Shown: positions 25,729 through 33,473 of the stretch, piece by piece
How positions within the stretch are numbered: the stretch's first letter is position 1
How the letters are laid out: each line of letters opens with the position of its first letter
From: Acidovorax sp. Leaf191
GTDB taxonomy: Bacteria; Pseudomonadota; Gammaproteobacteria; Burkholderiales; Burkholderiaceae_C
Direction: 5' to 3'
Length of the DNA stretch: 64,000 nt
Assembly (NCBI RefSeq): GCF_001424425.1
Contig: NZ_LMPT01000023.1
Coordinates: 102,514 to 166,513 of the forward strand
Program-made: the position numbers and the translations under genes
The notes under the pieces: model-generated
What the model was told of the DNA's origin: nothing
The model's input: the letters and a program-made list of their open reading frames with translations, nothing else
Databases searched by the model: none

Positions 25729-26832
25729 ATGGAAAACCTGGATGTGATGGTGCTGCGCACGCTGCAGGGCTGGCGGGCTGCGGGGCGGCGGGCGCTGCTG
25801 GCCACCGTGGTGCGGACCTGGGGTTCGTCGCCGCGGCCGGTGGGCTCGATCATGGCGCTGTGCGAGGACGGGGCGGTGGTGGGGTCGGTGTCGGGCGGGT
25901 GTATCGAGGACGATTTGATCGACCGCCACACGCGGGCCTATGCGCAGGTGGCAGCGTCCGCCGTTGGCGGGGGTGGCGATGGCGGTGGCGGTGGCGGTGT
26001 GGACCGCAGCATCCCCAGCGGGCCGCCAGCCTTTGTCAAATACGGCATCACGGCGGACGAGGCGCACCGCTTCGGCCTGCCCTGCGGCGGCACGCTGGAG
26101 CTGTTGCTGGAGTACGACCCCGACCCGGCCGGCCTGGCCGCGCTGATCCAGGCGCTGGAGGCCGGCCGCCTCATGCAGCGCAGCGTGCGCCTGGCCGATG
26201 GCGTGGTCACGCTGCAAGCGGCTGCAGCGCCGCAGGACCTGGTGCTGGACGCGCAGCAGCTCACCAACACCTTCGGCCCCGAATACCGCATGCTGCTCAT
26301 CGGCGCGGGTCAGCTGGCCGAGTACCTGGCCACCATGGCGCTGTTCAACGGCTTCGCGGTCACGGTGTGCGACCCGCGCGAGGAATACCGCGGCAGCTGG
26401 AACGTGCCCGCCGCCACGGTGGTGAGCGACATGCCGGACGACGTAGTGGCCGCCTTCAAGCCCGACCGGCGCAGCTGCGTGGTGGCGCTCACGCACGACC
26501 CCAAGCTCGACGACCTGGCGCTGCTGGAGGCGCTGGGCACCGAGGCGTTCTACGTGGGCGGCATCGGCTCGCGCCGCAACAACGAGGCGCGCCGCGCGCG
26601 GATGATGGAGCACTTCGACCAGACGGCAGAGAGCCTGGCGCGGCTGCGCGGGCCCATCGGCATCTACATCGGCAGCAAGACCCCGCCCGAGATCGCGGTG
26701 AGCGTGATGGCCGAGATCCTGGCCGTGAAGAACGGCGTGGCCCTGCCGCGCGACGTGGAGGTGGCACAGGCCAAGAACGAGCGGGAACTGGCGCACAACG
26801 AGCCGGGTGCGCTGGTGTGCGGGGTGGGCTGA
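25729..26832 (+). CDS. XdhC/CoxI-family molybdenum cofactor maturation protein
   Basis: 367 residues. The N-terminal XdhC/CoxI domain has TWGSSPRPVGSIMAL (30-44) and SGGCIEDDL (55-63); the C-terminal Rossmann domain has LLIGAGQLAEYLA and the block YVGGIGSRRNNEAR. Such proteins bind the molybdenum cofactor, promote its sulfuration and hand it to the apoenzyme. A Gly-rich insert (GGGGDGGGGGG, about 80-90) separates the domains. It is the last gene of the cox operon, 165 bp after coxG with a repeat between, so a separate promoter is possible. Start at the first ATG; Shine-Dalgarno weak (GAAGAA). Confidence 0.9.
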   Translation: MENLDVMVLRTLQGWRAAGRRALLATVVRTWGSSPRPVGSIMALCEDGAVVGSVSGGCIEDDLIDRHTRAYAQVAASAVGGGGDGGGGGGVDRSIPSGPPAFVKYGITADEAHRFGLPCGGTLELLLEYDPDPAGLAALIQALEAGRLMQRSVRLADGVVTLQAAAAPQDLVLDAQQLTNTFGPEYRMLLIGAGQLAEYLATMALFNGFAVTVCDPREEYRGSWNVPAATVVSDMPDDVVAAFKPDRRSCVVALTHDPKLDDLALLEALGTEAFYVGGIGSRRNNEARRARMMEHFDQTAESLARLRGPIGIYIGSKTPPEIAVSVMAEILAVKNGVALPRDVEVAQAKNERELAHNEPGALVCGVG

Positions 26833-26871
26833 CGCGAGCCAGCCGCGCCGACCCCTCGTTCAGCCACCCGT

Positions 26872-27561
26872 TCAGGCCCCCATGACCACCGGCCCGCCCT
26901 TGGCGATGCCGCGCTGGTAGGCCGGGCGTGCTTCCATGCGCCGCTTGTAGGCCTGCAGGTTCGGGCAGCTGGCAGCCTTGCTGGCGCGTGAGAGGGCGGC
27001 CTCGACCGCAAAGCTCATCTGGAAGTCGGCCATGCTCAGGTGCTCGCCGGCGAACCAGGTGTTCTGGCCCAGGTGCTGCTCCATGAAGTCGAGCGCGGTG
27101 TTCACGTTGGGGTCGATCACCTTGTCCTGCACCTTGCCGCACAGCGCCTTGGCGATGGGTTTGACGAAGAAGGGCATGGGCTGCGTCGGGATGGTCATGA
27201 ACACCAGCTTCATCACCAGCCAGTTCATCAACGAGCCCTCGGCGTAGTGCATCCAGAACCGGCATTGGCGGTAGGCCGGCGTGCCGCGCGCAGGCTGCAG
27301 GTGGGCCAGGTCGCCGCCGGCCTGGGCGCCGTAGGTTTCCACCAGGTATTCGACGATGGCACCGGACTCGGCGATCACCTCGTCGCCGTCGGTGATGACG
27401 GGCGACTTGCCCAGGGGGTGGATCTTTTTCAGCGCGGGCGGGGCCAGCTTGGTGGCCTTGTCGCGCTGGTAGATCTTGAGCTCGTACGGCACGCCCAGTT
27501 CTTCCAGGAGCCACAGGACGCGCTGCGAGCGCGAGGTTTCGAGGTGGTGCACGGTGATCAT
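26872..27561 (-). CDS. Glutathione S-transferase
   Basis: 229 residues. N-terminal thioredoxin-like domain with TSRSQRVLWLLEELGVPYELKIYQRD and the glutathione-binding GKSPVITDGDEVIAESGAIVEYL; helical C-terminal domain with NTWFAGEHLSMADFQMSF. The Ser in the TSRSQR turn is the likely catalytic residue, as in many bacterial beta/theta-like GSTs. Transcribed convergently to the cox operon end, so unrelated to it. Substrate unknown. Confidence 0.9.
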   Translation of the reverse strand: MITVHHLETSRSQRVLWLLEELGVPYELKIYQRDKATKLAPPALKKIHPLGKSPVITDGDEVIAESGAIVEYLVETYGAQAGGDLAHLQPARGTPAYRQCRFWMHYAEGSLMNWLVMKLVFMTIPTQPMPFFVKPIAKALCGKVQDKVIDPNVNTALDFMEQHLGQNTWFAGEHLSMADFQMSFAVEAALSRASKAASCPNLQAYKRRMEARPAYQRGIAKGGPVVMGA

Positions 27562-27633
27562 GGTGTCATCTTAGCGGTTGGAGATGGGCGCCCGCGCTGT
27601 GGCGGGCCGATGGCGGGGGCAGGCCGGCAGGCA

Positions 27634-27665
27634 CAAAAAAGCCCTCGCGAAGGAGGGCGTTTCTT
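27634..27665 (-). terminator. Rho-independent terminator
   Basis: GCCCTC and GAGGGC arms around a 6-nt loop; on the minus strand they are followed by a run of six T residues. It lies about 30 bp past the stop of the 56-residue gene. Confidence 0.8.
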
Positions 27666-27693
27666 GGCACGGGGCCATGGCCCCAGGGGCAGA

Positions 27694-27864
27694 TCAGCCG
27701 CCCTTGTGGGTGCGCTTGCCAGGGTTCTTCTTGCTGCGGGTGGCCACGCCACGCTCCAGGCTGGTGCGCTGGCCGCGGCCAGGGGTGGCCAGCGACATGC
27801 CAGGCAGGGGCTGGGGACGGGGAGTGCGCTTGCGGTCTGCTTCGGTGACGATCTTGTTGCCCAT
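27694..27864 (-). CDS. Small, very basic hypothetical protein (56 aa)
   Basis: Opens MGNKIVTEADRKRTPRPQPL and ends GKRTHKGG. Thirteen or more Lys and Arg residues against few acids, no Cys and no hydrophobic segment: a likely nucleic-acid-binding or ribosome-associated small protein by composition only. It has its own terminator and starts behind a weak GAGAACC site. Small genes with this type of sequence seem to be conserved among Comamonadaceae, from memory and not verified. Function unknown. Confidence 0.65.
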   Translation of the reverse strand: MGNKIVTEADRKRTPRPQPLPGMSLATPGRGQRTSLERGVATRSKKNPGKRTHKGG

Positions 27865-28039
27865 GGTGGTTCTCTGTCGAAGTGGAAAAAAGAGTGATTT
27901 TAGGCCACATGCGGCTTTCGGGCTTTTTCACGCGTGGCGCACGGGCATCGAGCGTGGTCACAGCCGGCCGGTTGCGAGCCGGCGGCCATCTGCTGGCACC
28001 CAGTTGCCGCGCCGGCAGGCAGGGCCCAGCCTGCGCGCG

Positions 28040-29059
28040 TCAAGGCACCGTGAAATGGTTGCCTGCGACCGTTCCCTGGTCGGTGGACAGTGCCTCGATG
28101 CAGTGCACGGGCTGCACGAAGCGGTTGTCCGCATCTTCGATGGCAGTGGTGCGGATGACCGGCGGGTCGGCCCGCACGCCGCCGAAGATGGTGGCAAAAG
28201 CCACGTCCGCCGCATCGCGCCCGGTGGAAAAGCGCAGCAGTCCCATCGGGATGGCGGTGCCGGAGGGGTCGAAGATGTACCAGCGGTCGCCCAGGTACAC
28301 CTCCACGTAGGCATGAAAGTCCGGTGGGCCCAGGCTGGGGTCGGCGCCGTAGTCGGTGCCGGTGGTAAACCGCGCAGGAATGTTCACCGCGCGGCACAGC
28401 GCGATCATGAGGTGCGCGAAATCACGGCACACGCCCACCTGTTCGATCAGGGTATCGACGGCCGATGTGTTGGAGTTCGAGGTGTTGGACGTGAACGCCA
28501 CGTGGCGGTTCACCCAGTCCCGGATCGCCTGCACGCGGCCATGCCCTTGCCAGAGCGCGCCGAACTCCTTGTTGGCCAGGCGCAGCAGCCTGTCCGACTG
28601 GCAGTAGCGGCTGGGGTAGATGTAGCCCATCACCTCAGGCGGCAGTTGCCGCACCGGCACTTCCGCCAGCTGCAGGGGGTCGGCGCGGTGGTGGGCGATG
28701 TCTACGGTGGCCGAGTACGACAGCTCCAGCACGCCCGGCTCGCCGTGCAGGCGCAGCGAGCGGTTGAGCGTGGCGGGGTCGGTGTGGATCTGGTAGGAGA
28801 TGTCCTGGTTGATGACCAGCCGCTCATTGCTCACTGTCTGCTGGGGCGTCTTGGCGGCGTGGATGTTGAACACGAAGTCCGCGCCGTACTGGTCGATCTC
28901 GTAGCGCAGTCCGATGTGCAGCTCCATGCGGACGCGATCGGCCGACGGGCGCGACGCTGCGTTGGCGTCGCTGCCCCCGGTGCCGGGCAGGGACCAGCCA
29001 TCGGTGGCGAGCAATGCGCTGTGGGGTGGCGTGGCGGCCATGGTGTGCAAAAGGGTCAT
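28040..29059 (-). CDS. Transglutaminase-like cysteine peptidase family protein
   Basis: 339 residues. N-terminal bacterial transglutaminase-like beta domain from about residue 46 (ELHIGLRYEI), then the papain-like core with catalytic triad C211 in GVCRDFAH, H249 in DFHAYVEV and D264 in IFDPSG. Members act as proteases or amidases more than true transglutaminases. GGAG at 6 nt supports the start. In many proteobacteria this family is encoded with the proteasome-like protein Anbu and ATP-grasp/alpha-E proteins; an Anbu gene exists in this window but 28 kb away. No signal peptide is evident. Confidence 0.85.
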   Translation of the reverse strand: MTLLHTMAATPPHSALLATDGWSLPGTGGSDANAASRPSADRVRMELHIGLRYEIDQYGADFVFNIHAAKTPQQTVSNERLVINQDISYQIHTDPATLNRSLRLHGEPGVLELSYSATVDIAHHRADPLQLAEVPVRQLPPEVMGYIYPSRYCQSDRLLRLANKEFGALWQGHGRVQAIRDWVNRHVAFTSNTSNSNTSAVDTLIEQVGVCRDFAHLMIALCRAVNIPARFTTGTDYGADPSLGPPDFHAYVEVYLGDRWYIFDPSGTAIPMGLLRFSTGRDAADVAFATIFGGVRADPPVIRTTAIEDADNRFVQPVHCIEALSTDQGTVAGNHFTVP

Positions 29060-29294
29060 GCTGCGCTCCACTGTCCGGCCGTGGACGCAAAAGGTACCGC
29101 ACCGCGGCGCGCGGTGCGGGTGTGGCGGGGGTACTGGAGGTGGCGATCCATGGGGTGTCCTTGGTACGCTGCGCATCCGCAATCCGGGCGCGACAGCTTG
29201 CATTGAGGATAGACCCGCAGGCCCTGCGGCCACTGTAGGCCGACGGCGCGCCGTTGCGCAGGCTGTGCGGGGCTTTGTGGCCGCCAGGGGGGAT

Positions 29295-29663
29295 TCACGC
29301 TATATCGAACGCGCTGCGCAGCGCTGCGCAGAACGCTGCGCTGCCGCTGATCGACAGCGTCCAGGTGGTGCGTGCAGGCGCCGGGCTGCCCGGGACGCTG
29401 TGGATGCTGCCGGACAGCGGCTCGAAGGCGAGTTGCAGCGGCGTGCTGACTTCCTGCACGCCCTGCAGGTCGTACTGCCACTGGCCCCCATCTTCCGCCG
29501 GGCCGCAGGCGCCGGGGAATTCGGCGTGGGCCCACTGCAGCACCTGCGCCACTTCGGCCTGCAAGGGCGGCAGCTGTGCGGGCGACACGCTGGCCATGGC
29601 GTCGAAGGTGCCGGTGCCTTCGTCGTCTTCGCTGTAGTCAAAGTCCAGGTAGTTCAAGGTCAT
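29295..29663 (-). CDS. Hypothetical protein (122 aa)
   Basis: Starts MTLNYLDFDYSEDDEGTGTFDAMASV; an acidic N-terminus followed by a beta-rich domain with aromatic-polar alternation and a Trp-Thr-Leu-Ser-Ile strand near the end. No signal peptide or membrane segment. Some Burkholderiales carry similar small proteins of unknown function near transglutaminase-type genes, which I cannot confirm. The upstream in-frame extension overlaps the promoter region of the ABC gene and is discounted. The 235-bp gap to the transglutaminase start holds no gene. Confidence 0.6.
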   Translation of the reverse strand: MTLNYLDFDYSEDDEGTGTFDAMASVSPAQLPPLQAEVAQVLQWAHAEFPGACGPAEDGGQWQYDLQGVQEVSTPLQLAFEPLSGSIHSVPGSPAPARTTWTLSISGSAAFCAALRSAFDIA

Positions 29664-29781
29664 TGCGGCATTGTGCGGGAGACGTATGGCAACCTGGCGC
29701 GGCCACGCGTGCTGGTGCGCTCGGTGCGTGCGCGGCCCACTCTCTAGAATTCCTTCTTTTTTCAATGTGCAAGGACGCGCG

Positions 29782-30414
29782 GTGGCCGACAACGTGGTTT
29801 TGAGGGTGGAGCGCCTGGGTTTTGCCTACCCCGAGTGCGCGGTGCTGGAGGACGTGTCTCTGGCCTGGCCCGCAGGCCTGGCACTGGTGCAGGGCGATGA
29901 AAGCAGCGGCAAGACCACGCTGCTGCGCCTGCTGGCGGGCGAGCTGGCGCCCCGGTCGGGCGAGGTCACGCTGCAGGGCGTGCGGCAGCGCACCGACCCG
30001 GCGGCCTACCGCGCACAGGTGTTCTGGCAGGACCCGCGCAGCACGGCGCTGGACGAGCTCACCGCACGGCAGTGGCTGGCGGGGCTGCCTGCGCAGCATG
30101 CACGGTGGGATGCTGCGGCCCTGGCGGCCCATGTGGAAGGCTTTTCGCTGGAGCCGCACCTGGACAAGCCCTTTTTTGCTCTGTCCACCGGCAGCCGCCG
30201 CAAGGTGCTGATGGCTGGCGGCCTGGCCAGCGGGGCGGCGCTCCTGCTCATCGACGAACCGGTGGCGGGGCTCGACAAGCCCTCGGTCAACTACCTGGTG
30301 CAGGTGCTGGGCCGGGCCGCCGCCGACCCGGCGCGGCTGGTGGTGGTGGCGCACTACGAGCCGCTGCCGGGCGTGGCCTGGGGCCGCACGCTGACGCTGG
30401 CCCGGGCTCGGTAA
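29782..30414 (+). CDS. Orphan ABC transporter ATP-binding protein
   Basis: 210 residues from a GTG start with AAGGA 6 nt upstream. Walker A GDESSGKT (38-45), Q-loop VFWQDPRS, a modified signature LSTGS (134-138), Walker B LLLIDEP (154-160) and H-loop H191. The short length and lone position recall CcmA-like or LolD-like ATPases. There is no permease gene beside it: the left neighbour is a hypothetical gene in the opposite direction and the right one is lysE-like. The partner and substrate are unknown. Confidence 0.8.
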   Translation: MADNVVLRVERLGFAYPECAVLEDVSLAWPAGLALVQGDESSGKTTLLRLLAGELAPRSGEVTLQGVRQRTDPAAYRAQVFWQDPRSTALDELTARQWLAGLPAQHARWDAAALAAHVEGFSLEPHLDKPFFALSTGSRRKVLMAGGLASGAALLLIDEPVAGLDKPSVNYLVQVLGRAAADPARLVVVAHYEPLPGVAWGRTLTLARAR

Positions 30415-30474
30415 ACTGGGCGCCTTCCCCCGGCAGTTTTTTCTACTTTTTTTCCTTTCATCCCAAGGAACACC

Positions 30475-31107
30475 ATGGACGCGCTCCTCTTCGCCCCCGT
30501 GGCGGTGGCCATTGCGCTCACGCCCGGCCCCAACAATTTTTGCGGCCTGAACAACGGCATCCGCGCCGGTGTGGGCGCCGCGCTGGTGGCTACGGTGGGC
30601 CGGGTGGCGGCGTTCGCCATCTTCCTCACGGTTTCGGCCGTGGGCCTGGGAGCCATGCTGCTGGCGTCCGAGACGGCGTTCACCGTGGTCAAGTGGGTGG
30701 GCGCGCTGTACCTGTTCTGGCTGGGCTGGCGTGCGTGGCGCAGCCGCGAGTTCAGCGGGCTGGAGGTGGTGGAGGGCGGCGATGTGAAGGCGTCCGGCGC
30801 GCCGGTGAACCTGCGGGCGCTCATCACGCAGGAGTTCCTGCTGGGCATCACCAACCCCAAGGCGATCATCTTGTTCGCCGCGGTCTTTCCGCAGTTCATC
30901 GACCCGGCCCAGCCGGCGGTGCGCCAGTTCGTGGTACTGGGCGCCGTGTACCTGGCCGCCGAGTTCGTGTCCACGGCGGTGTACGCAGCGGGTGGGCGGC
31001 AGATCCGCCGCTTCATCCGCACATCGCGCGGGGTGGTGCGGCTGAACAAGGCCACCGGCGGCTTCTTCATGGGCGCGGGCGGCCTGCTGCTGGCCACCAA
31101 CCGGTAG
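30475..31107 (+). CDS. LysE/RhtB-family amino acid exporter
   Basis: 210 residues with six hydrophobic segments and family signatures TPGPNNFCGLNNGIRAG near the N-terminus and GITNPKAIILFAAVFPQFI in the middle. These inner-membrane proteins export amino acids or their analogues (lysine, homoserine, threonine, cysteine). Specificity cannot be read from sequence. It lies 60 bp after the ABC ATPase gene; the terminal gene before a convergent two-component operon. Confidence 0.88.
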   Translation: MDALLFAPVAVAIALTPGPNNFCGLNNGIRAGVGAALVATVGRVAAFAIFLTVSAVGLGAMLLASETAFTVVKWVGALYLFWLGWRAWRSREFSGLEVVEGGDVKASGAPVNLRALITQEFLLGITNPKAIILFAAVFPQFIDPAQPAVRQFVVLGAVYLAAEFVSTAVYAAGGRQIRRFIRTSRGVVRLNKATGGFFMGAGGLLLATNR

Positions 31108-31168
31108 CGCGGTGACGCGGTAGAGCGAGCAGCGGGCCGCGCAGCCAGGACAGCCCTGCGCTGCTGCG

Positions 31169-32023
31169 CTACATCGCCTTGAACAGGTGGGCGTACAGGC
31201 GGCTCACGGGCAGTTTCTCGGGCCGGCCGGCCAGCTCCAGGTGCAGCTTGCCCGCCTCGTCGCGGGTCACGGTGGTGATGCTGCTGGCGCGCACCAGCGT
31301 GCTGCGGTGGATCTGCCAGAACACCTGGGTATCGAGCTGGCCGATCAGGTCCTTGAGCGGGGTGCGGATCAGGTACTCCCGCGCTGCGGTCAGCACCCGC
31401 ACGTACTTGTCGGCCGCCTCGAAGTACAGCACGTCGGCCACCGGCACCATGTGGATCTGGCTGCCGCTGCTGGCCTGGATCAGCGTGAGCGGCGTGCCCG
31501 CCGCGGGCGTGGCAGGCGCTGTTGCGGCTGCGGGTGCGGGTGCCGCCACCCCCGGCGCCACCAGCAGATGGCGCAGTTGCGCCATGGTTGCTTCCAGATC
31601 AATAGCTGCTGGCGCTTTGCTGGCAAGCGCCAGCTGCAGTTTTTGCACTGTCTTTTGCAGCCGGGCCGCCTGCACGGGCTTGAGCAGGTAGTCCACTGCC
31701 TGGGCTTCGAACGCCTGCACCGCGTACTGGTCGTAGGCGGTCACGAACACCAGCGCCGGGAAGGGGCGGCCCGCGGGGCCGTCCGTCGGCCAGGCGTCGG
31801 CCAGTTCCACCGCCGCATCCAGCCCGCTCTGGCCGGGCATGCGGATGTCGAAGAACAGCACGTCCGGCTGCAACGCCAGGGCCTGGCGCACGGCGGACAG
31901 GCCGTCGCCCACCGTGGCCACCACTTGCAGCGCGGGCCAGGCGCGGGCCAGCTCCTGCTGCAGCGCGGCGGCGAGCAGGGGTTCGTCTTCGGCGATCAGG
32001 GCGCGCACGGCAGGCTGGGTCAT
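31169..32023 (-). CDS. LytTR-type response regulator
   Basis: 284 residues. Receiver domain with acidic pair E12/D13, phosphoacceptor D59 in LFFDIRMPG, T95 and K115 in LLKPV. An Ala/Pro-rich linker (about 125-180, partly encoded by a family A repeat) leads to a LytTR DNA-binding domain (about 180-284, with YFEAADKYVRVLT and FWQIHRSTLVR). It binds DNA as pairs of direct repeats rather than palindromes. Overlaps the kinase gene by 4 bp. A 21-bp-period direct repeat typical of such regulators is present upstream of this operon (36071-36102). Confidence 0.88.
   Translation of the reverse strand: MTQPAVRALIAEDEPLLAAALQQELARAWPALQVVATVGDGLSAVRQALALQPDVLFFDIRMPGQSGLDAAVELADAWPTDGPAGRPFPALVFVTAYDQYAVQAFEAQAVDYLLKPVQAARLQKTVQKLQLALASKAPAAIDLEATMAQLRHLLVAPGVAAPAPAAATAPATPAAGTPLTLIQASSGSQIHMVPVADVLYFEAADKYVRVLTAAREYLIRTPLKDLIGQLDTQVFWQIHRSTLVRASSITTVTRDEAGKLHLELAGRPEKLPVSRLYAHLFKAM
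31596..31646. repeat. Dispersed palindromic repeat family A, copy 4 (inside response regulator gene)
   Basis: AGATCAATAGCTGCTGGCGC followed by TTTGCTGGCAAGCGCCAGCT, a full hairpin, read in frame as the linker segment KLQLALASKAPAAIDL (about residues 127-142). Confidence 0.75.
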
Positions 32024-33090
32024 GGGGTGGTGCTCGATGGGCTCGATTTCAAGGGAAAAGTGACCGTAGCGCTTGTCCCGCCAGCGCTACCAGCTATCAA
32101 TTTCAGAGTGCCCGCCGTTCCGTGCAGCGTGGCCAGCCGCTCACGGGCCTGGGCCAGGCCGAAGCTCTGCCCCGGGCCCGGGGTGGGCAGGGTGTCGGGC
32201 AGGCCCGCGCCGGTGTCGATGACGTCGAGCACCAGTTGCGGCCCGCCGTCACCCGGCCGGGTGCTGGCGCGCACGGTGATGTGCCCGCCCTCGACCTGCG
32301 GCTCCAGGCCGTGGCGGATGGCGTTTTCCACCAGCGGCTGCAGCAGCAGCGGCGGCACGGGCACGCCGCGCAGCGCGTCGGGCAGATCCAGCGTGTAGGC
32401 CAGGCGCGGGCCCATGCGCACCGCCATCAGCTCCAGGTAGTCACGCAGGCGCTCGAACTCGTTTTCCAGCGGGTGCTGGGTGCTGCGCGATGCGCTGAGC
32501 GTGGCGCGCAGGTAGCCGATCATGCGGTCCAGCATCTCCTGCGCGCGGGCCGGGTCGGTGCCGATCAGCATGCGCAGGTTGGCCAGGGTGTTGAACAGCA
32601 TGTGCGGCTCGAGCTGGGTCTCCAGCAGCTTGAGCTGCGCTTCGCTGGCCTGGCTGCGCACCTCGTTCACCTTGGCCAGCAGCCAGGCGCTCTTGCTCTT
32701 GGTGTAGAAGTAATAGGTGCCCAGGAACCCCGCCACCACGGTGATGCCGATGGAGATGCGCAGCTGCGCGCGGCCGCCCTGGTCCCACGACGAATAGCCG
32801 CACCACCAGTCGCCCAGCAGCGTGCCGCCCAGGTAGCCCAGCACGATGCTGGCAAACGGCAGAAGAAACCCGGACAGGCCCGTGGGCCAGCCCGTCTCCT
32901 TGCTGGACGGAAACAGGTGCCGGCCGAAGTCGATCAGCGCCCAGGTCAGCGAGCCGATGGCGATCGAGTAGCGGGCCGGGATGTCGTAGGCCTTCTCGGG
33001 CTGGAAGGCGTACTGCAGGGCGGCGATGGCCAGGCAGAAGGCCAGCACTTGCAGCAGGTGCTGCAGTTTCTCGATCCAGTCGATTTTCAT
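32020..33090 (-). CDS. LytS/YehU-type sensor histidine kinase
   Basis: 356 residues. Four hydrophobic segments in the first 130 residues form a membrane sensor without a recognisable ligand domain. The kinase core is of the His_kinase family: phosphoacceptor H163 in LETQLEPHMLFNTLANL, then LQPLVENAIRHGLEP and the G-box DVIDTGAGLP. It should phosphorylate the adjacent LytTR regulator. The last 25 residues contain LKLIAGSAGGTSATV, translated from a family A repeat. It lies 43 bp after the 2TM gene, in one operon. Confidence 0.88.
   Translation of the reverse strand: MKIDWIEKLQHLLQVLAFCLAIAALQYAFQPEKAYDIPARYSIAIGSLTWALIDFGRHLFPSSKETGWPTGLSGFLLPFASIVLGYLGGTLLGDWWCGYSSWDQGGRAQLRISIGITVVAGFLGTYYFYTKSKSAWLLAKVNEVRSQASEAQLKLLETQLEPHMLFNTLANLRMLIGTDPARAQEMLDRMIGYLRATLSASRSTQHPLENEFERLRDYLELMAVRMGPRLAYTLDLPDALRGVPVPPLLLQPLVENAIRHGLEPQVEGGHITVRASTRPGDGGPQLVLDVIDTGAGLPDTLPTPGPGQSFGLAQARERLATLHGTAGTLKLIAGSAGGTSATVTFPLKSSPSSTTP
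32064..32104. repeat. Dispersed palindromic repeat family A, copy 5 (inside kinase gene)
   Basis: CGTAGCGCTTG, loop, CAGCGCTACCAGCTATCAAT. It lies in the 3' end of the kinase gene, upstream of the response regulator start, and is translated near the kinase C-terminus. Confidence 0.75.
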
Positions 33091-33132
33091 GGCAGCGCGG
33101 GCGTGGAGGTCGGGGGCTCGGAGCGGTGCGTG

Positions 33133-33438
33133 CTAGCGCTGGTTGCGCTCTTGCTGCTCGCGCAGCAGCCGCTCGCGCTCCTTGTGCACCATGCGCTCGC
33201 GCAGCCCGCTGCCCGTGCCCAGCACGAACACCGAGATGCCGTGCAGCGCCAGCCCCAGGCCCCAACCCAGCAGGGGGAACACCGACCAGGGCCGGTTGCC
33301 GAAGCCGTAGCGCGACATGCCGAACACCACCAGGTTGACCACGACGAAGGCCGCGGCATGCACATACCAGCCCAGCTTGGCGCCGGCGCGCCGGCGGGCC
33401 AGTTGTTCGATGTCGTCGGGAGTCATGGGGTGGGGCAT
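33133..33438 (-). CDS. 2TM domain-containing small membrane protein (copy 1)
   Basis: 101 residues: a hydrophilic N-terminus with RRRAGAKLGWYVHA, two hydrophobic helices (about 28-45 and 55-75), and a basic, Arg/Glu-rich C-terminal tail. This layout is the 2TM domain family, of unknown function and often next to LytTR/LytS-type regulators. A paralogue (34580-34885) with the same RRRAGAKLGWY motif flanks the hydrolase on its other side. Start may be the ATG 12 bp further in. Confidence 0.78.
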   Translation of the reverse strand: MPHPMTPDDIEQLARRRAGAKLGWYVHAAAFVVVNLVVFGMSRYGFGNRPWSVFPLLGWGLGLALHGISVFVLGTGSGLRERMVHKERERLLREQQERNQR

Positions 33439-33473
33439 GGTGAAGGGTGGATTCTAGGGCGCCGGACTGCTGG

